DNA of 64,000 nt, taken from positions 1 through 64,000 of the forward strand of contig NZ_QYLP01000090.1 of assembly GCF_003614925.1 (NCBI RefSeq). Reading direction: 5' to 3'. Shown piece after piece: positions 52,987 to 61,338 of the stretch. The position numbers were made by a program, and so were the translations under genes. Position 1 is the stretch's first letter. The number at the start of each line of letters is the position of its first letter. The notes beneath the pieces were generated by a model. That model saw only the letters and a list, made by a program, of their open reading frames with translations, made no database searches and was not told the DNA's origin. Origin of the DNA: Arthrobacter celericrescens. Its GTDB lineage: Bacteria > Actinomycetota > Actinomycetes > Actinomycetales > Micrococcaceae.

Positions 52987-54003
52987 ATGTCCAAACGCCG
53001 TGCCGGGGAGGTGAGGGTTTTGGCCAGGCATGTGGGGCGCAGTGGCCTCTCCCTTCTTCGCCCTGCTTTACCCGCCCTCCTTGGCGCGTTGGTGTGGTTG
53101 GTGTGGCTCGCCGGCTCGTCGCAGGCCGATGATCTCTTGCCCCCGGTTCCAGCCGGACCCTCAATACCCGCCGCCCCCGCCATTCCGTTGCCGGCCGTTT
53201 CCCCGGCTCCGGCCCCGACTCCAGACCTGGCTCCGGCCCTGGACCCGGTGCCGGCCCCGACTCCAGACCTGGCGCCGGCCCTGGACCCGGTGCCGGACCT
53301 GGACCCGGTGCGGAGCCTGGACCCGGCCCTGGACCCGGTGCCGGACCTAACCGTGGTTCCGGCCGTGCCCTCCGTACCTGCCTTGCCCCCGGTACCTGCC
53401 GTCCCCATCATTCCGTCTCCTGCCGTTTCGCCGGACCCGACGCAATTGACCGAGATTCCGAAAGCCGTCATCAACGAGCTGCCGGGTGCCGTCGTAGCCC
53501 CTGTCGTCGGGGTGGTTGACACGGTGACGCCGGTGATTGACCGCGCCGTGCGGAATGGACCGACGCTGCCGGTGCCCGAACTGCCGCCCTTGGCTCCCGG
53601 CTCCGAGGCCGCCGCGTCCAACGCCAGGCCACCGGCGCTGGTTGCCGCCACGGCTTTCCGCCGTACCATCGTGCTTCCGCCAAAGGCCCGGGCCGCACCG
53701 GCAACGACCACAGGGAGCCCCCGGTTCATCCCGCAGATGTTGGTCCTTGTGCCCGCTGCATTGTTGGCGACAGCGGATATACCGCCTCCAGCGGGTGCGC
53801 CGCCGGGCAAACCGCTCCCTCCATCCGCGCCCGCGGTCCAAGCGGGGGCTACGAACGGACCCCAGGGCGGTTCAGCCCATGGCGCCGCGGATCTTCCGGA
53901 TCAACGGGCACTGGCACCGCCGAAAGGAAGCACCGCCGTCAGTAGCGGCCCGCAGATCCCTGCAGCCGGACCCTCGTTCGATCCGGGGTCTTCTCCCGAC
54001 TGA
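52987..54003 (+). CDS. proline-rich exported protein
   Basis: A 338-residue protein. An N-terminal hydrophobic segment (LSLLRPALPALLGALVWLVWLAG) followed by SSQADD looks like a signal peptide. The rest is Pro/Ala-rich and low complexity, with tandem copies of PAPTPDLAPALDPV (53220-53290) and further LDPVPDL units. A second hydrophobic stretch, FIPQMLVLVPAALLATADI, lies near 53730-53780. The start is uncertain (TTG 52948, ATG 52987, or a later GTG/TTG near 53013-53022 with GGGGAGG upstream). Probably a cell-surface spacer; no enzyme domain. Confidence 0.65.
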   Translation: MSKRRAGEVRVLARHVGRSGLSLLRPALPALLGALVWLVWLAGSSQADDLLPPVPAGPSIPAAPAIPLPAVSPAPAPTPDLAPALDPVPAPTPDLAPALDPVPDLDPVRSLDPALDPVPDLTVVPAVPSVPALPPVPAVPIIPSPAVSPDPTQLTEIPKAVINELPGAVVAPVVGVVDTVTPVIDRAVRNGPTLPVPELPPLAPGSEAAASNARPPALVAATAFRRTIVLPPKARAAPATTTGSPRFIPQMLVLVPAALLATADIPPPAGAPPGKPLPPSAPAVQAGATNGPQGGSAHGAADLPDQRALAPPKGSTAVSSGPQIPAAGPSFDPGSSPD

Positions 54004-54083
54004 GCAGGCCGTCCCTGCCCCATGGCAGGCACGACCACCTGCGCCACCCTGCGCAGGGACAGGCCTCAGTCAAGAGAGAAGCC

Positions 54084-54176
54084 ATGAGAGAAAACATCCA
54101 CGTTCAAGACCGCAGCCATCACCTCAACGCATTCATCGGCAATTGGCCCGACCCCATGGGAAAAAGAACCAAATAG
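54084..54176 (+). CDS. possible 30-residue peptide
   Basis: ATG 54084 opens a 30-codon frame, with MRENIHVQDRSHHLNAFIGN at its start and a basic end, MGKRTK. The upstream AGAGAAG is only a moderate Shine-Dalgarno. The frame ends before a perfect terminator (54216-54250), which is the main reason to list it. No homology recognised; it could be chance. Confidence 0.3.
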   Translation: MRENIHVQDRSHHLNAFIGNWPDPMGKRTK

Positions 54177-54215
54177 CCGCCTGAAGACACAGATCGACTG
54201 AACACAAAGATCGAC

Positions 54216-54250
54216 GCCGGCCGTGCAGTCAGCCTGACTGCACGGCCGGC
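54216..54250. terminator. perfect 16-bp hairpin
   Basis: GCCGGCCGTGCAGTCA pairs exactly with its complement around GCC. It lies between convergent transcription units and can terminate both. Confidence 0.85.
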
Positions 54251-54288
54251 TCCGTTGTAGCCGGGCAGGTTGTGCTTACGCTCCGAAG

Positions 54289-55026
54289 CTACTGCTGGCT
54301 CGCGTAGCGTTTCACGAAATTCCGGAGCATCTTCATCGGCTCGGTGACCGTGTGCTTGTAGGCCTCGATGATGAGCCGGCCGGCGTCGTCCGGCGGGAAG
54401 TAGCCCGAGTAGCGGTAGGTGTTGATCCGCAAGGCCAGCCCGTCGGCGTCGAGCTCCGGATGGAACTGCGTGGCATAGAGGTTCCGCTTGATCCGGAACA
54501 TCTGCACCGGGCACGCTGCCGAGCCGGCCAGTAGGACGGCGTTGCCGGGCAGCACCGTGCACGCCTCCTTGTGCCCGACGAACGCTTCGAAGCGTTCGTC
54601 CATCCCGGCCAGCAGCGGATCCTGGATGCCGTCGGCGGTCAGCTTGATGGTCACCCCGCCCAGGGTTTCGCCGTAGGTGCGGTCGATGACGGCGCCCTGG
54701 TGGCGGCCCAGCGTGCCGACCCCGTAGCAGGCTCCGAGGAACGGGAAATCCTGCTCCACGATCCGGTCCAGCAGCCCCGCGAGTTCGCGCTCCACCCGGT
54801 GCTGGGTGTCGCTCTTGTGCTCGGGAGGGTCGCTGGAGGTGAAGGGACTGCCGCCGACAATCACGCCTGAATACTCTGACAAGTCCAGCTCCGGCAGGGG
54901 TGCCGCCTCGAGGCGGATGCGTCTCAGCTGCGCCTCTTGCAGGTCGCCGAAACGCAAATAGGCGCGGTATTCCGCCTCGGCGGCAACGTCTTCAGCACGG
55001 GAGGCGAGCAACAGGAAGGGCTTCAC
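54289..55026 (-). CDS. class I glutamine amidotransferase (GATase1) protein
   Basis: A 245-residue cytoplasmic protein of the GuaA-like GATase1 family. The nucleophile is in LGACYGVG and the catalytic His and Glu are in TQFHPELD. VIVGGSPFTSSD is the usual oxyanion-side loop. The synthase partner is not fused or adjacent, so the acceptor is unknown; many such proteins are annotated as glutamine amidotransferase. It is divergent from the ammonium transporter, suggesting a link to nitrogen metabolism. Confidence 0.87.
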   Translation of the reverse strand: MKPFLLLASRAEDVAAEAEYRAYLRFGDLQEAQLRRIRLEAAPLPELDLSEYSGVIVGGSPFTSSDPPEHKSDTQHRVERELAGLLDRIVEQDFPFLGACYGVGTLGRHQGAVIDRTYGETLGGVTIKLTADGIQDPLLAGMDERFEAFVGHKEACTVLPGNAVLLAGSAACPVQMFRIKRNLYATQFHPELDADGLALRINTYRYSGYFPPDDAGRLIIEAYKHTVTEPMKMLRNFVKRYASQQ

Positions 55027-55087
55027 ACAGCAAGTTTGCGCCCGTCCCGGACGCTGCGCCAGAGGCGGCGGGACCGGTGAGCCGGGG

Positions 55088-55103
55088 TTTACACAGGGGA
55101 AAC
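55088..55103. promoter_or_regulatory. GlnR-like box upstream of amt
   Basis: TTTAC-N6-GAAAC matches the actinobacterial GlnR half-site arrangement (GTNAC-N6-GAAAC) at nine of ten positions. It is about 220 bases before the amt start in a 296-base divergent region that shows nothing else. Confidence 0.4.
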
Positions 55104-55322
55104 GTCACGCCCGGCGGGCCGTTGAAAGGCCACAATAAAGAACGCTGAAACATGGATGAAACATGGCCGACACGCGCTCTTCACCTAACCCCGAATTCTG
55201 TAACTTGGCCGCAATTTTTTCCAACATTTCCTGAAACACGAGCCCTGAACCATTGATCCGGGGAACAAAACGGGAGCAGCAGCCTCCCCGGGACGGACTT
55301 CTGACGGAGAAGGGACACGCAC

Positions 55323-56609
55323 GTGCACATCACTGCGGAACAGATTTGGATGATGGTGGCGGCAGCCCTCACTCTCATGATGACCCCGGCACTGGGCCTC
55401 TTCTACGGCGGCATGACCCGCGCCAAGTCCTCCCTGAACATGATCATGATGAGCTTCCTCTCCGCCGCGATCGTCGGCGCGATCTGGGCGCTGTGGGGCT
55501 ACTCGATGATCGGCGGTGAGGGTTTCCTCGGCCTGTTCGGCAACCCCTTCGCACACTTCGGCCTAAGCAACCTCATCGGCTCCCCCGACCTCATCAAGGT
55601 GGGCTACAGCGCCACCTTTGCGATCATCACCGTCGCCCTGATCAGCGGTGCCATCGCGGACCGTGCCAAGTTCAGCTCCTGGGCGGTCTTCGTCCCGGTG
55701 TGGGTCACCCTGGTCTACTGCCCGCTCGCCTACATGGTGTGGGGCGGCGGGCTGATGAGTGCCGGCGGCGCGCTCACCCAAGTGTTCGGCCAGGTCATCG
55801 ACTTCGCCGGCGGCACGGTCGTGGAGATCAGCTCCGGTGCCGCGGCCTTCGTCCTCGCACTGATCCTGGGCAAGCGCCACGGCTTCGGCAAGGACCCCAA
55901 CCACCGCCCGCACAACATCCCCTTCATCATGCTCGGCGCGGCCCTGCTGTGGTTCGGCTGGTTCGGCTTCAACGGCGGCGCCGCCACCACTGCCGAGCAG
56001 GCAGGCCTGATCTGGGTCAACACCATGCTGGCACCGGCCGCCGCGATGATCGGCTGGCTGGTCACCGAGAAGGTCCGCCACGGCCACCCCACTTCCCTGG
56101 GTGCCGCGTCCGGCGTCGTTGCCGGCCTCGTCGCCATCACCCCGTCCTGCGCCAACATCAGCCCGGCCGCAGCCCTTGGCCTCGGCCTGGTGGCGGGTGC
56201 GGCCTGCGCCGTGTTCGTGGACCTGAAATACAAGTTCGGCTTCGACGACTCCCTCGACGTGGTGGGCGTGCACCTGGGCGCCGGCCTGATCGGCACCCTC
56301 GCCCTCGGCTTCATCGCCCTGCCCGTGGACGGCGTGGGCGGCGGCCTCTTCTACGGAGGCGGCCTCCAGCAGCTGATCGCCCAGACCACCGCAGTGGTGG
56401 TCACCCTGGTAGTCTCGGTGGGCATGACCGCAGCGATCGGCCTGGCCATCAACAAGACCCTCGGCTTCCGCGTCAGCCACGAGGCCGAGACCGTAGGTGT
56501 GGACCTCTCCGAGCACGCCGAAACCGCCTACGAATTCGGCGAGATGTCCCGCAGCCACTTCCACTCGGTGCTGCACGCGGCCGCCGCGCCGGCACCGGCC
56601 AAGGACTAA
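55323..56609 (+). CDS. amt: ammonium transporter Amt with Glu in place of first pore His
   Basis: A 428-residue channel-like transporter with 11 helices. FYGGMTRAKS, the pore Phe segment ATFAIITVALISGAIADR and WFGWFGFNGG are classical. The second twin-His is present in LDVVGVHLGAG, but the first, normally in GGTVVHINAG, is Glu here: GGTVVEISSG (E168). The cytoplasmic tail has VDLSEHAETAY, the PII-contact motif. GTG 55323 follows GGAGAAGGG at a longish spacing. No glnK or glnD follows, unlike the usual amt-glnK operon; the next gene is an F420-reductase-like protein. Confidence 0.93.
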   Translation: MHITAEQIWMMVAAALTLMMTPALGLFYGGMTRAKSSLNMIMMSFLSAAIVGAIWALWGYSMIGGEGFLGLFGNPFAHFGLSNLIGSPDLIKVGYSATFAIITVALISGAIADRAKFSSWAVFVPVWVTLVYCPLAYMVWGGGLMSAGGALTQVFGQVIDFAGGTVVEISSGAAAFVLALILGKRHGFGKDPNHRPHNIPFIMLGAALLWFGWFGFNGGAATTAEQAGLIWVNTMLAPAAAMIGWLVTEKVRHGHPTSLGAASGVVAGLVAITPSCANISPAAALGLGLVAGAACAVFVDLKYKFGFDDSLDVVGVHLGAGLIGTLALGFIALPVDGVGGGLFYGGGLQQLIAQTTAVVVTLVVSVGMTAAIGLAINKTLGFRVSHEAETVGVDLSEHAETAYEFGEMSRSHFHSVLHAAAAPAPAKD

Positions 56610-56675
56610 CTCCCCGCCGGGGACACCCGGCGTAACGTACGGAACGGCCGCCGGCTGGCCGGTGTTGCCGCAGAT

Positions 56676-57338
56676 ATGACGACAATCGGAATCATCGGTG
56701 CAGGACACATTGGCAGCCAGGTGGCACGCAAGGCGGTCGACCTTGGCTATGACGTAGTGATCAGCAACTCGCGCGGCCCGGAAACCCTGGCGGACCTCGT
56801 CGCGGAACTCGGCCCCAAGGCCCGAGCGGCAACACCGGCCGAGGCGGCAGCGGAAGCCGATTTCGCCGTCGTGACCGTCCCGTTCGGGAACTACCGGGAC
56901 CTCCCGGCGGAACCGCTGGCGGGCAAGGTGGTCATCGACACCAACAACTACTACTGGGAGCGTGACGGCTACTACTGGGAGCGCGACGGCCGGATCCCGG
57001 CGCTCGACGCCGGCGAGACCACCACCTCCGGCCTGGTCCAGGAGCACTTGGCGCAGTCCAAGGTGGCCAAGGGCTTCAACCACATCCGCGCCAAGGAAAT
57101 CACCACCGATGGCAGGCCTTCGGGTACTCCCGGCCGGCGCGCCCTGGCCACCGCCAGCGATTTCCCCGAGGCGGCCGAACTGGTCACCAGGCTCTACGAC
57201 GAATTCGGCTTCGATACCGTGAACGTCGGCCCGCTCTCCGAGAGCTGGCGCGTGGAGCGGGACCGCCCCGCGTACGTCATCCGGCAGGACGCCGCCCAAC
57301 TGGAAGCGAACCTCGCCAAGGCACCCCGGACGGTCTGA
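56676..57338 (+). CDS. NADPH-dependent F420-reductase-like oxidoreductase
   Basis: A 220-residue Rossmann protein. GIIGAGHIGSQVARKAVDLGYDVVISNSRGPETLADLV is the dinucleotide-binding start of the FNO/NADP oxidoreductase coenzyme F420-dependent family. It has a tandem duplication of seven residues, YYWERDG (21 bases repeated at 56949-56969 and 56970-56990 with one difference). Whether F420 is the partner is not clear; many homologues use only NADP. It is 66 bases after amt and ends at the hairpin at 57356. Confidence 0.82.
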   Translation: MTTIGIIGAGHIGSQVARKAVDLGYDVVISNSRGPETLADLVAELGPKARAATPAEAAAEADFAVVTVPFGNYRDLPAEPLAGKVVIDTNNYYWERDGYYWERDGRIPALDAGETTTSGLVQEHLAQSKVAKGFNHIRAKEITTDGRPSGTPGRRALATASDFPEAAELVTRLYDEFGFDTVNVGPLSESWRVERDRPAYVIRQDAAQLEANLAKAPRTV

Positions 57339-57355
57339 ACAGGAATCTAACGGAA

Positions 57356-57392
57356 AGAGGACGACGGCGGGAGGCTCCCGCCGTCGTCCTCT
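57356..57392. terminator. hairpin, second copy of the 35885 terminator core
   Basis: AGAGGACGACGGCGGGAG pairs exactly with its complement around a central G. The core GACGACGGCGGGAG is the same as at 35885-35923. It lies between convergent genes. Confidence 0.85.
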
Positions 57393-57408
57393 GCGCTTGT
57401 GTGCCGCG

Positions 57409-57741
57409 CTAGAGCGAATGCCGCGACTGGCGCGCACCGTTCGCGCGGAGCGGCGAGCCCAGCACGGTGAAGCGGTGGCCGCCGTTGTCGCCGGACAGCA
57501 GCGGCATCGCCTCACTGATCGCGGCCTGGACGCCCTCCAGCTGCAGGGATGCCTGGTGTGCTTCGGCGGATTCCCAGATTTCGCAGACGAACACGGTGTC
57601 CGGGACGTCGTCGTTGATTCCTACCTCGTACAGCAGGCAGCCGGCGTCCCGCAGTGCGGGCTTGGGCCGGAGCAGGATTTCCACGAGCGCATCGCGCTGG
57701 CCGGTTTTCGTACCTAGGGTCCCCACGTTCGCAAAGGTCAT
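57409..57741 (-). CDS. antibiotic biosynthesis monooxygenase (ABM) domain protein
   Basis: A 110-residue dimeric alpha/beta-barrel protein, probably a quinol monooxygenase or related oxygenase. GQRDALVEILLRPKPALRDAGCLLYEV, then TVFVCEIWESAEAHQASLQ is the ABM signature. No cofactor site is needed in this family. It lies between the convergent F420-reductase-like gene and the amidohydrolase (23 nt downstream of that gene's stop). Confidence 0.85.
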   Translation of the reverse strand: MTFANVGTLGTKTGQRDALVEILLRPKPALRDAGCLLYEVGINDDVPDTVFVCEIWESAEAHQASLQLEGVQAAISEAMPLLSGDNGGHRFTVLGSPLRANGARQSRHSL

Positions 57742-57764
57742 GCGGCCATCATGGCACGCTGCCG

Positions 57765-59384
57765 TCAGCCCACCGGCACCCCGTCCAGGAGTGTCGCCAC
57801 CACCGCGGTGCGGGCGAGTTCCTCCGGGTCCACGGCCAGGGGGTCGCGGGCGAAGACCGTGAAGTCGGCCCGCTTGCCGGCCGTGATGGACCCGGCCACC
57901 GCGCTGAGCCCGGCCGCCGCGGCCGCGTGGGTGGTGTAGCCTTCCAGGGCCATGAGCGGGGTGAGCGCCTGTTCGGGCTGCACGGGGGCGGTGCCCGGAC
58001 GCTCCACGGGGCGGCGCAGGATGGAATCGGCCATCATGGCGCGCGGGTCGTAGGGCGTGATGGGCCAGTCCGAGCCCAGGGCCACGGTCACCCCGGCCTC
58101 CCGCAGGTCCCGGCAGCGCCAGCCGCGGGCCGCCCGTTCCTCACCGAGCCGCACCGACCAGTTGTCGCTGCGGTCGGCCCTGGTGTGGTGGGTGCCGTGG
58201 ATGGGCTGCATGCTGGCCGCCACGCCGAGTTCGGCGAAGCGGGCCACGAGTTCGTCCGGGATGGTCTCGATGTGCTCGATCCGGTGCGCGGCCAGGTTCC
58301 GTGCTTCGCCCGCGGACTCGAGCGCCTCCAGCACGTACCGCACACCCTGGTCCCCGATCGCGTGCGTGGCCGTGGGGATGCCGCGCTCCACGAAGAAGCG
58401 CAGCGCCTTCTGGAAGTCCGCCGGGTCGGTCCACACGGATTCGGTGTTCTGCCCGTAGACGTCGGGGTGTTCCAGCCAGGCGGAGCCGTTGTCGATGGTG
58501 CCGTCAATGAAGAACTTCACGCCCTCCACCACCCAGCGCCGCCCGCCGGTGCCCTGCAACGCCGCGATGTCCTCGAGCTCGGCCAGCGATGCCCCGGCGT
58601 TGGCCATCGGCGAGAAGCGCAGCCGCAGCGGCAGCTCGCCGTCGGCCTCCAGCCGGGTGAGCAGCTCCGCGGACCCGTCCACGAAGTCCATCACGTGCGT
58701 GGAGGTGATCCCGACGGCGGCCATCGCCTTCAGCAGCTCGCCGAGCCGTCCGGCGCGGCCGGCCAGGTCCTCCTGCGGCATGACCTTCGTGGCGAGGTCC
58801 ATCGCGCTGAACTCCACGAGGTACCCGGTGGGCCGGCCGTCGCCGTCGACGGCCACCACGGACTCGTCCGGGAAGTCCACCGGCCCCGTGATCCCGGCGG
58901 CGGCGAGCGCCGCCGAATTGACCACCGCCGAGTGGCCGTCCCGCATCCGCAGGAACATCGGCACCTGGCCGGTGGCGTCGTCGAACAGGCGGCCGTTGAA
59001 GCCGGTCTCCGTGAACAGGTTGGGATCCAGTCCCCAGCCGTTCACCCACTCGCCGGGCTGGGCGTTTCGTGCGGCCTCGCCCACGATCCGCTGCACCTCC
59101 GCGAAGCCGCGGTCCGTCAGCTGCACGCCACGGGCCAGTTCGAGCCCGTAGACCACGTGGGTGTGGCTGTCATTAAGGCCGGGCACGATCGTGGCGTCCC
59201 CGTAGTCCAGCACCGTGGTGTCCGGGCCGCGGTGCGCTTCCAGGTCCGCGGAGCTCCCGACGGCGGTGATGCGGCCGGCGGTGACGGCGACGGCGGTGGG
59301 GGCCGGCTTTTCGGGGTCAGCGCTGTGAGGGTCCAAGGTGTGGATGCGGGCGGCGAGGATCAGGGTGTCCGCGGGTGTCGTCAC
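57765..59384 (-). CDS. amidohydrolase family 3 (YtcJ-like) metal-dependent hydrolase
   Basis: A 539-residue enzyme with the composite beta-sandwich/TIM-barrel fold: VPGLNDSHTHVVYG supplies HxH, the barrel has KFFIDGTIDNGSAW, AHRIEHIETIPDE and SDWPITPYDPRAMM with the metal Asp. The substrate is not deducible (this family includes exoenzyme regulatory-type and N-substituted amide hydrolases). Its start overlaps the symporter stop by 4 nt, so it is coupled to uptake of its likely substrate. Last gene of the LacI-controlled operon. Confidence 0.87.
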   Translation of the reverse strand: MTTPADTLILAARIHTLDPHSADPEKPAPTAVAVTAGRITAVGSSADLEAHRGPDTTVLDYGDATIVPGLNDSHTHVVYGLELARGVQLTDRGFAEVQRIVGEAARNAQPGEWVNGWGLDPNLFTETGFNGRLFDDATGQVPMFLRMRDGHSAVVNSAALAAAGITGPVDFPDESVVAVDGDGRPTGYLVEFSAMDLATKVMPQEDLAGRAGRLGELLKAMAAVGITSTHVMDFVDGSAELLTRLEADGELPLRLRFSPMANAGASLAELEDIAALQGTGGRRWVVEGVKFFIDGTIDNGSAWLEHPDVYGQNTESVWTDPADFQKALRFFVERGIPTATHAIGDQGVRYVLEALESAGEARNLAAHRIEHIETIPDELVARFAELGVAASMQPIHGTHHTRADRSDNWSVRLGEERAARGWRCRDLREAGVTVALGSDWPITPYDPRAMMADSILRRPVERPGTAPVQPEQALTPLMALEGYTTHAAAAAGLSAVAGSITAGKRADFTVFARDPLAVDPEELARTAVVATLLDGVPVG

Positions 59385-60886
59385 GAGGGTGCTCCTTGGC
59401 TGACGGGCGTCTTGGTCTTGAGGTCATCGAACAGGGCGTCCACGCGGTGCTGCTCTGCCGCCGTCGCCGGCTTCAGGAGGGAGACCGCCAGGTACACGGC
59501 GAGGTTCACGATCAAGCCGGCCACCCCGGAGGTGAGCCCGCCCAGCCACGGGATGGACAGCGGGCTGGGGTACATGATTTCCAGCACCGCAGCCACGAGG
59601 ATGCCGGACACCATGGCCGCGTTGGCCGCGGCGGCCGTGCCCCGGCGCCAGAAGATGCCCAGCAGCAGGGTCGGGGCGAGCTGGCAGATGGCTTGGTAGG
59701 ACACGAAGGCGATGGCGATCAGGCCGGACACCTGGTGGGCAGTGAACAGGGCCACGGCCGCGGAGACCAGGGTGACGGCGGCGACGGCGATCTTGGCGCC
59801 CTTGGCGGACTCCACCCGCTGGTGGCTGCGGGCGCCGACGATGTCGTTGGCGATCTGGGTGCCGAGGGCCTGGAGGTTGGCGCCCACGTTGCCCATGGTC
59901 GCGGCCACCACGCACACGCCGGCCACGGCCACCAGGCCCGCGCCGCCGATGCCGGCCATGATGAACCAGACCGTATCCGGTGCCTCGGAGACGCCCGGGA
60001 CGCTGGAGGCGAGCAGGGACACGGTGGTAAGCGCGGCGGAGAAGATGAACATCAGCGGGGCGGCCTGCACGGCGGACTTCTGCACGGTGCGCGGGGTGCG
60101 CACGCTGAACATGCGCACGAACAAGTCAGGCCAGCACCAGGCGCCCATCATGCCGGTGAAGATCAGGGAGAACACGTAGAGCGGTCCGGCAGGGCTGCCC
60201 GGGCCGGGCAGTTCGAGCAGGGCAGGGGCCATGGCGCCGAAGCCGTGGCCGTTGTTGATCAGCCACACCAGCATTCCCACGATCACCAGGAAGCCGATGC
60301 CGTAGGCGAAGAGGCCCTGCACCATGTCGCTGATGATCAGGCCGCGGGTGCCCAGCTTGACGGTCCAGATCTGCCGCGCCGCGATGAACAGCACGCCGAT
60401 CACCACGGCCAGGTATGGGGAGACCTGCCCGAAGGAGAGCGTGGAGAACACCAGGCCCAGGGACTGCATGCCGAGCACCACCCACGGAACGGAGGCCAGC
60501 ACGCCGATGCTTGCGGCGATGACGCGCACGGAGCGGGAGTTGTAGCGCAGGCCGAGCAGGTCGGCCTGGGTGCGGAGATCGTGGGTGCGGCCCCACTTGT
60601 TCACCGGGGTGCCGAGGAAGAACATCAGCACCACGCTGAGCAGGGAGTAGGACAGGGAGTACATGCCAATCACGCCGCCGCTGGCGGTCAGCCCGGCGAA
60701 GGCCACGAACACGGTGCCGGCCAGCCAGGTGTTGAGGAAGGCCATGGTGCCGAACCAGGAACTGAAGGAGCGCCCGCCGGTGGCGTAGTCGCTCATGGTG
60801 GCATCGCCGCGGCGGGCGCGGTTCATGACCACGACAACGAGCACGGTGAAGGCAAGGACGGCTCCGTAGCCGATGGCCATTTTCAT
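59381..60886 (-). CDS. sodium:solute symporter family protein
   Basis: A 501-residue inner-membrane symporter with 13 or so helices. SDYATGGRSFSSWFGTMAFLNTWLAGTVFVAFAGL and LRTQADLLGLRYNSRSVR are SSS-family N-terminal features. Substrate unknown; linkage to the amidohydrolase suggests an amide or carboxylate compound. ATG 60886 overlaps the preceding small membrane protein by 4 nt, and the stop overlaps the amidohydrolase by 4 nt, so all three are translationally coupled. ATG 60880 is an alternative start. Confidence 0.9.
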   Translation of the reverse strand: MKMAIGYGAVLAFTVLVVVVMNRARRGDATMSDYATGGRSFSSWFGTMAFLNTWLAGTVFVAFAGLTASGGVIGMYSLSYSLLSVVLMFFLGTPVNKWGRTHDLRTQADLLGLRYNSRSVRVIAASIGVLASVPWVVLGMQSLGLVFSTLSFGQVSPYLAVVIGVLFIAARQIWTVKLGTRGLIISDMVQGLFAYGIGFLVIVGMLVWLINNGHGFGAMAPALLELPGPGSPAGPLYVFSLIFTGMMGAWCWPDLFVRMFSVRTPRTVQKSAVQAAPLMFIFSAALTTVSLLASSVPGVSEAPDTVWFIMAGIGGAGLVAVAGVCVVAATMGNVGANLQALGTQIANDIVGARSHQRVESAKGAKIAVAAVTLVSAAVALFTAHQVSGLIAIAFVSYQAICQLAPTLLLGIFWRRGTAAAANAAMVSGILVAAVLEIMYPSPLSIPWLGGLTSGVAGLIVNLAVYLAVSLLKPATAAEQHRVDALFDDLKTKTPVSQGAPS

Positions 60887-61131
60887 GCCGTCACCTCGTC
60901 CGTGCCGATGGTCTTCCAGAGGGCGAAGAGGGACAGGGTCACCAGGGCGTTGGACGCCAGGAAGTACCAGAAGGCGGACTGGCCGCCGCTGAAGAACCAG
61001 TGCATGGGCGGGGCGAGCAGGATGAGCACGTCAAAGGCGAAGATCGCCCGACGGAGGCGGGCCCGGCGTTCCGGGTTGCTCTTGCGGCCGGACGGGTTCA
61101 GGTAGTCCGGGGTGGGGGCGGACAGGGACAT
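60883..61131 (-). CDS. small DUF3311-type membrane protein
   Basis: An 82-residue protein with two hydrophobic segments (IFAFDVLILLAPPMHWFF and FWYFLASNALVTLSLFALW). Small proteins of this kind commonly sit directly before SSS-family symporters and probably act as their companion subunit. ATG 61131 is preferred; GGAAG lies about 12 nt upstream. It is the first gene of the operon, 80 bases downstream of the LacI-type operator. Confidence 0.78.
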   Translation of the reverse strand: MSLSAPTPDYLNPSGRKSNPERRARLRRAIFAFDVLILLAPPMHWFFSGGQSAFWYFLASNALVTLSLFALWKTIGTDEVTA

Positions 61132-61210
61132 GGGGAAAATCCATTCTTCCGGGGCGTCGTTGGCCGGAGGCGGGCGGGTCAGGGTTTTGGAGATTGGGGA
61201 TGCTTTGCGG

Positions 61211-61234
61211 GTTTGCGGGAACGTTCCCGCAAAC
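61211..61234. promoter_or_regulatory. 24-bp perfect palindrome, LacI-family operator
   Basis: Each half is GTTTGCGGGAAC and its exact complement; the centre GGGAACGTTCCC with a CG core is typical of LacI-family sites. It lies between the divergent LacI gene and symporter/amidohydrolase operon. Confidence 0.8.
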
Positions 61235-61338
61235 AAAAGTGTGGGACGTCACAGGGGTGTTGTCAAGAGCAGGCGGAATCACCAGGGCGGGCGGCCGCGA
61301 GGCCTCGGTCCGGCGCCGGGCGCACTTAGGATGAAGGC

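Noticed and set aside
53220..53350. CRISPR-like tandem repeats
   Set aside because: The repeats are contiguous coding repeats in a Pro-rich protein without spacers.
55563..57515. 650-codon minus-strand frame opposite amt and the F420-reductase-like gene
   Set aside because: Crosses two genes and an intergenic terminator; composition is typical of a shadow frame.
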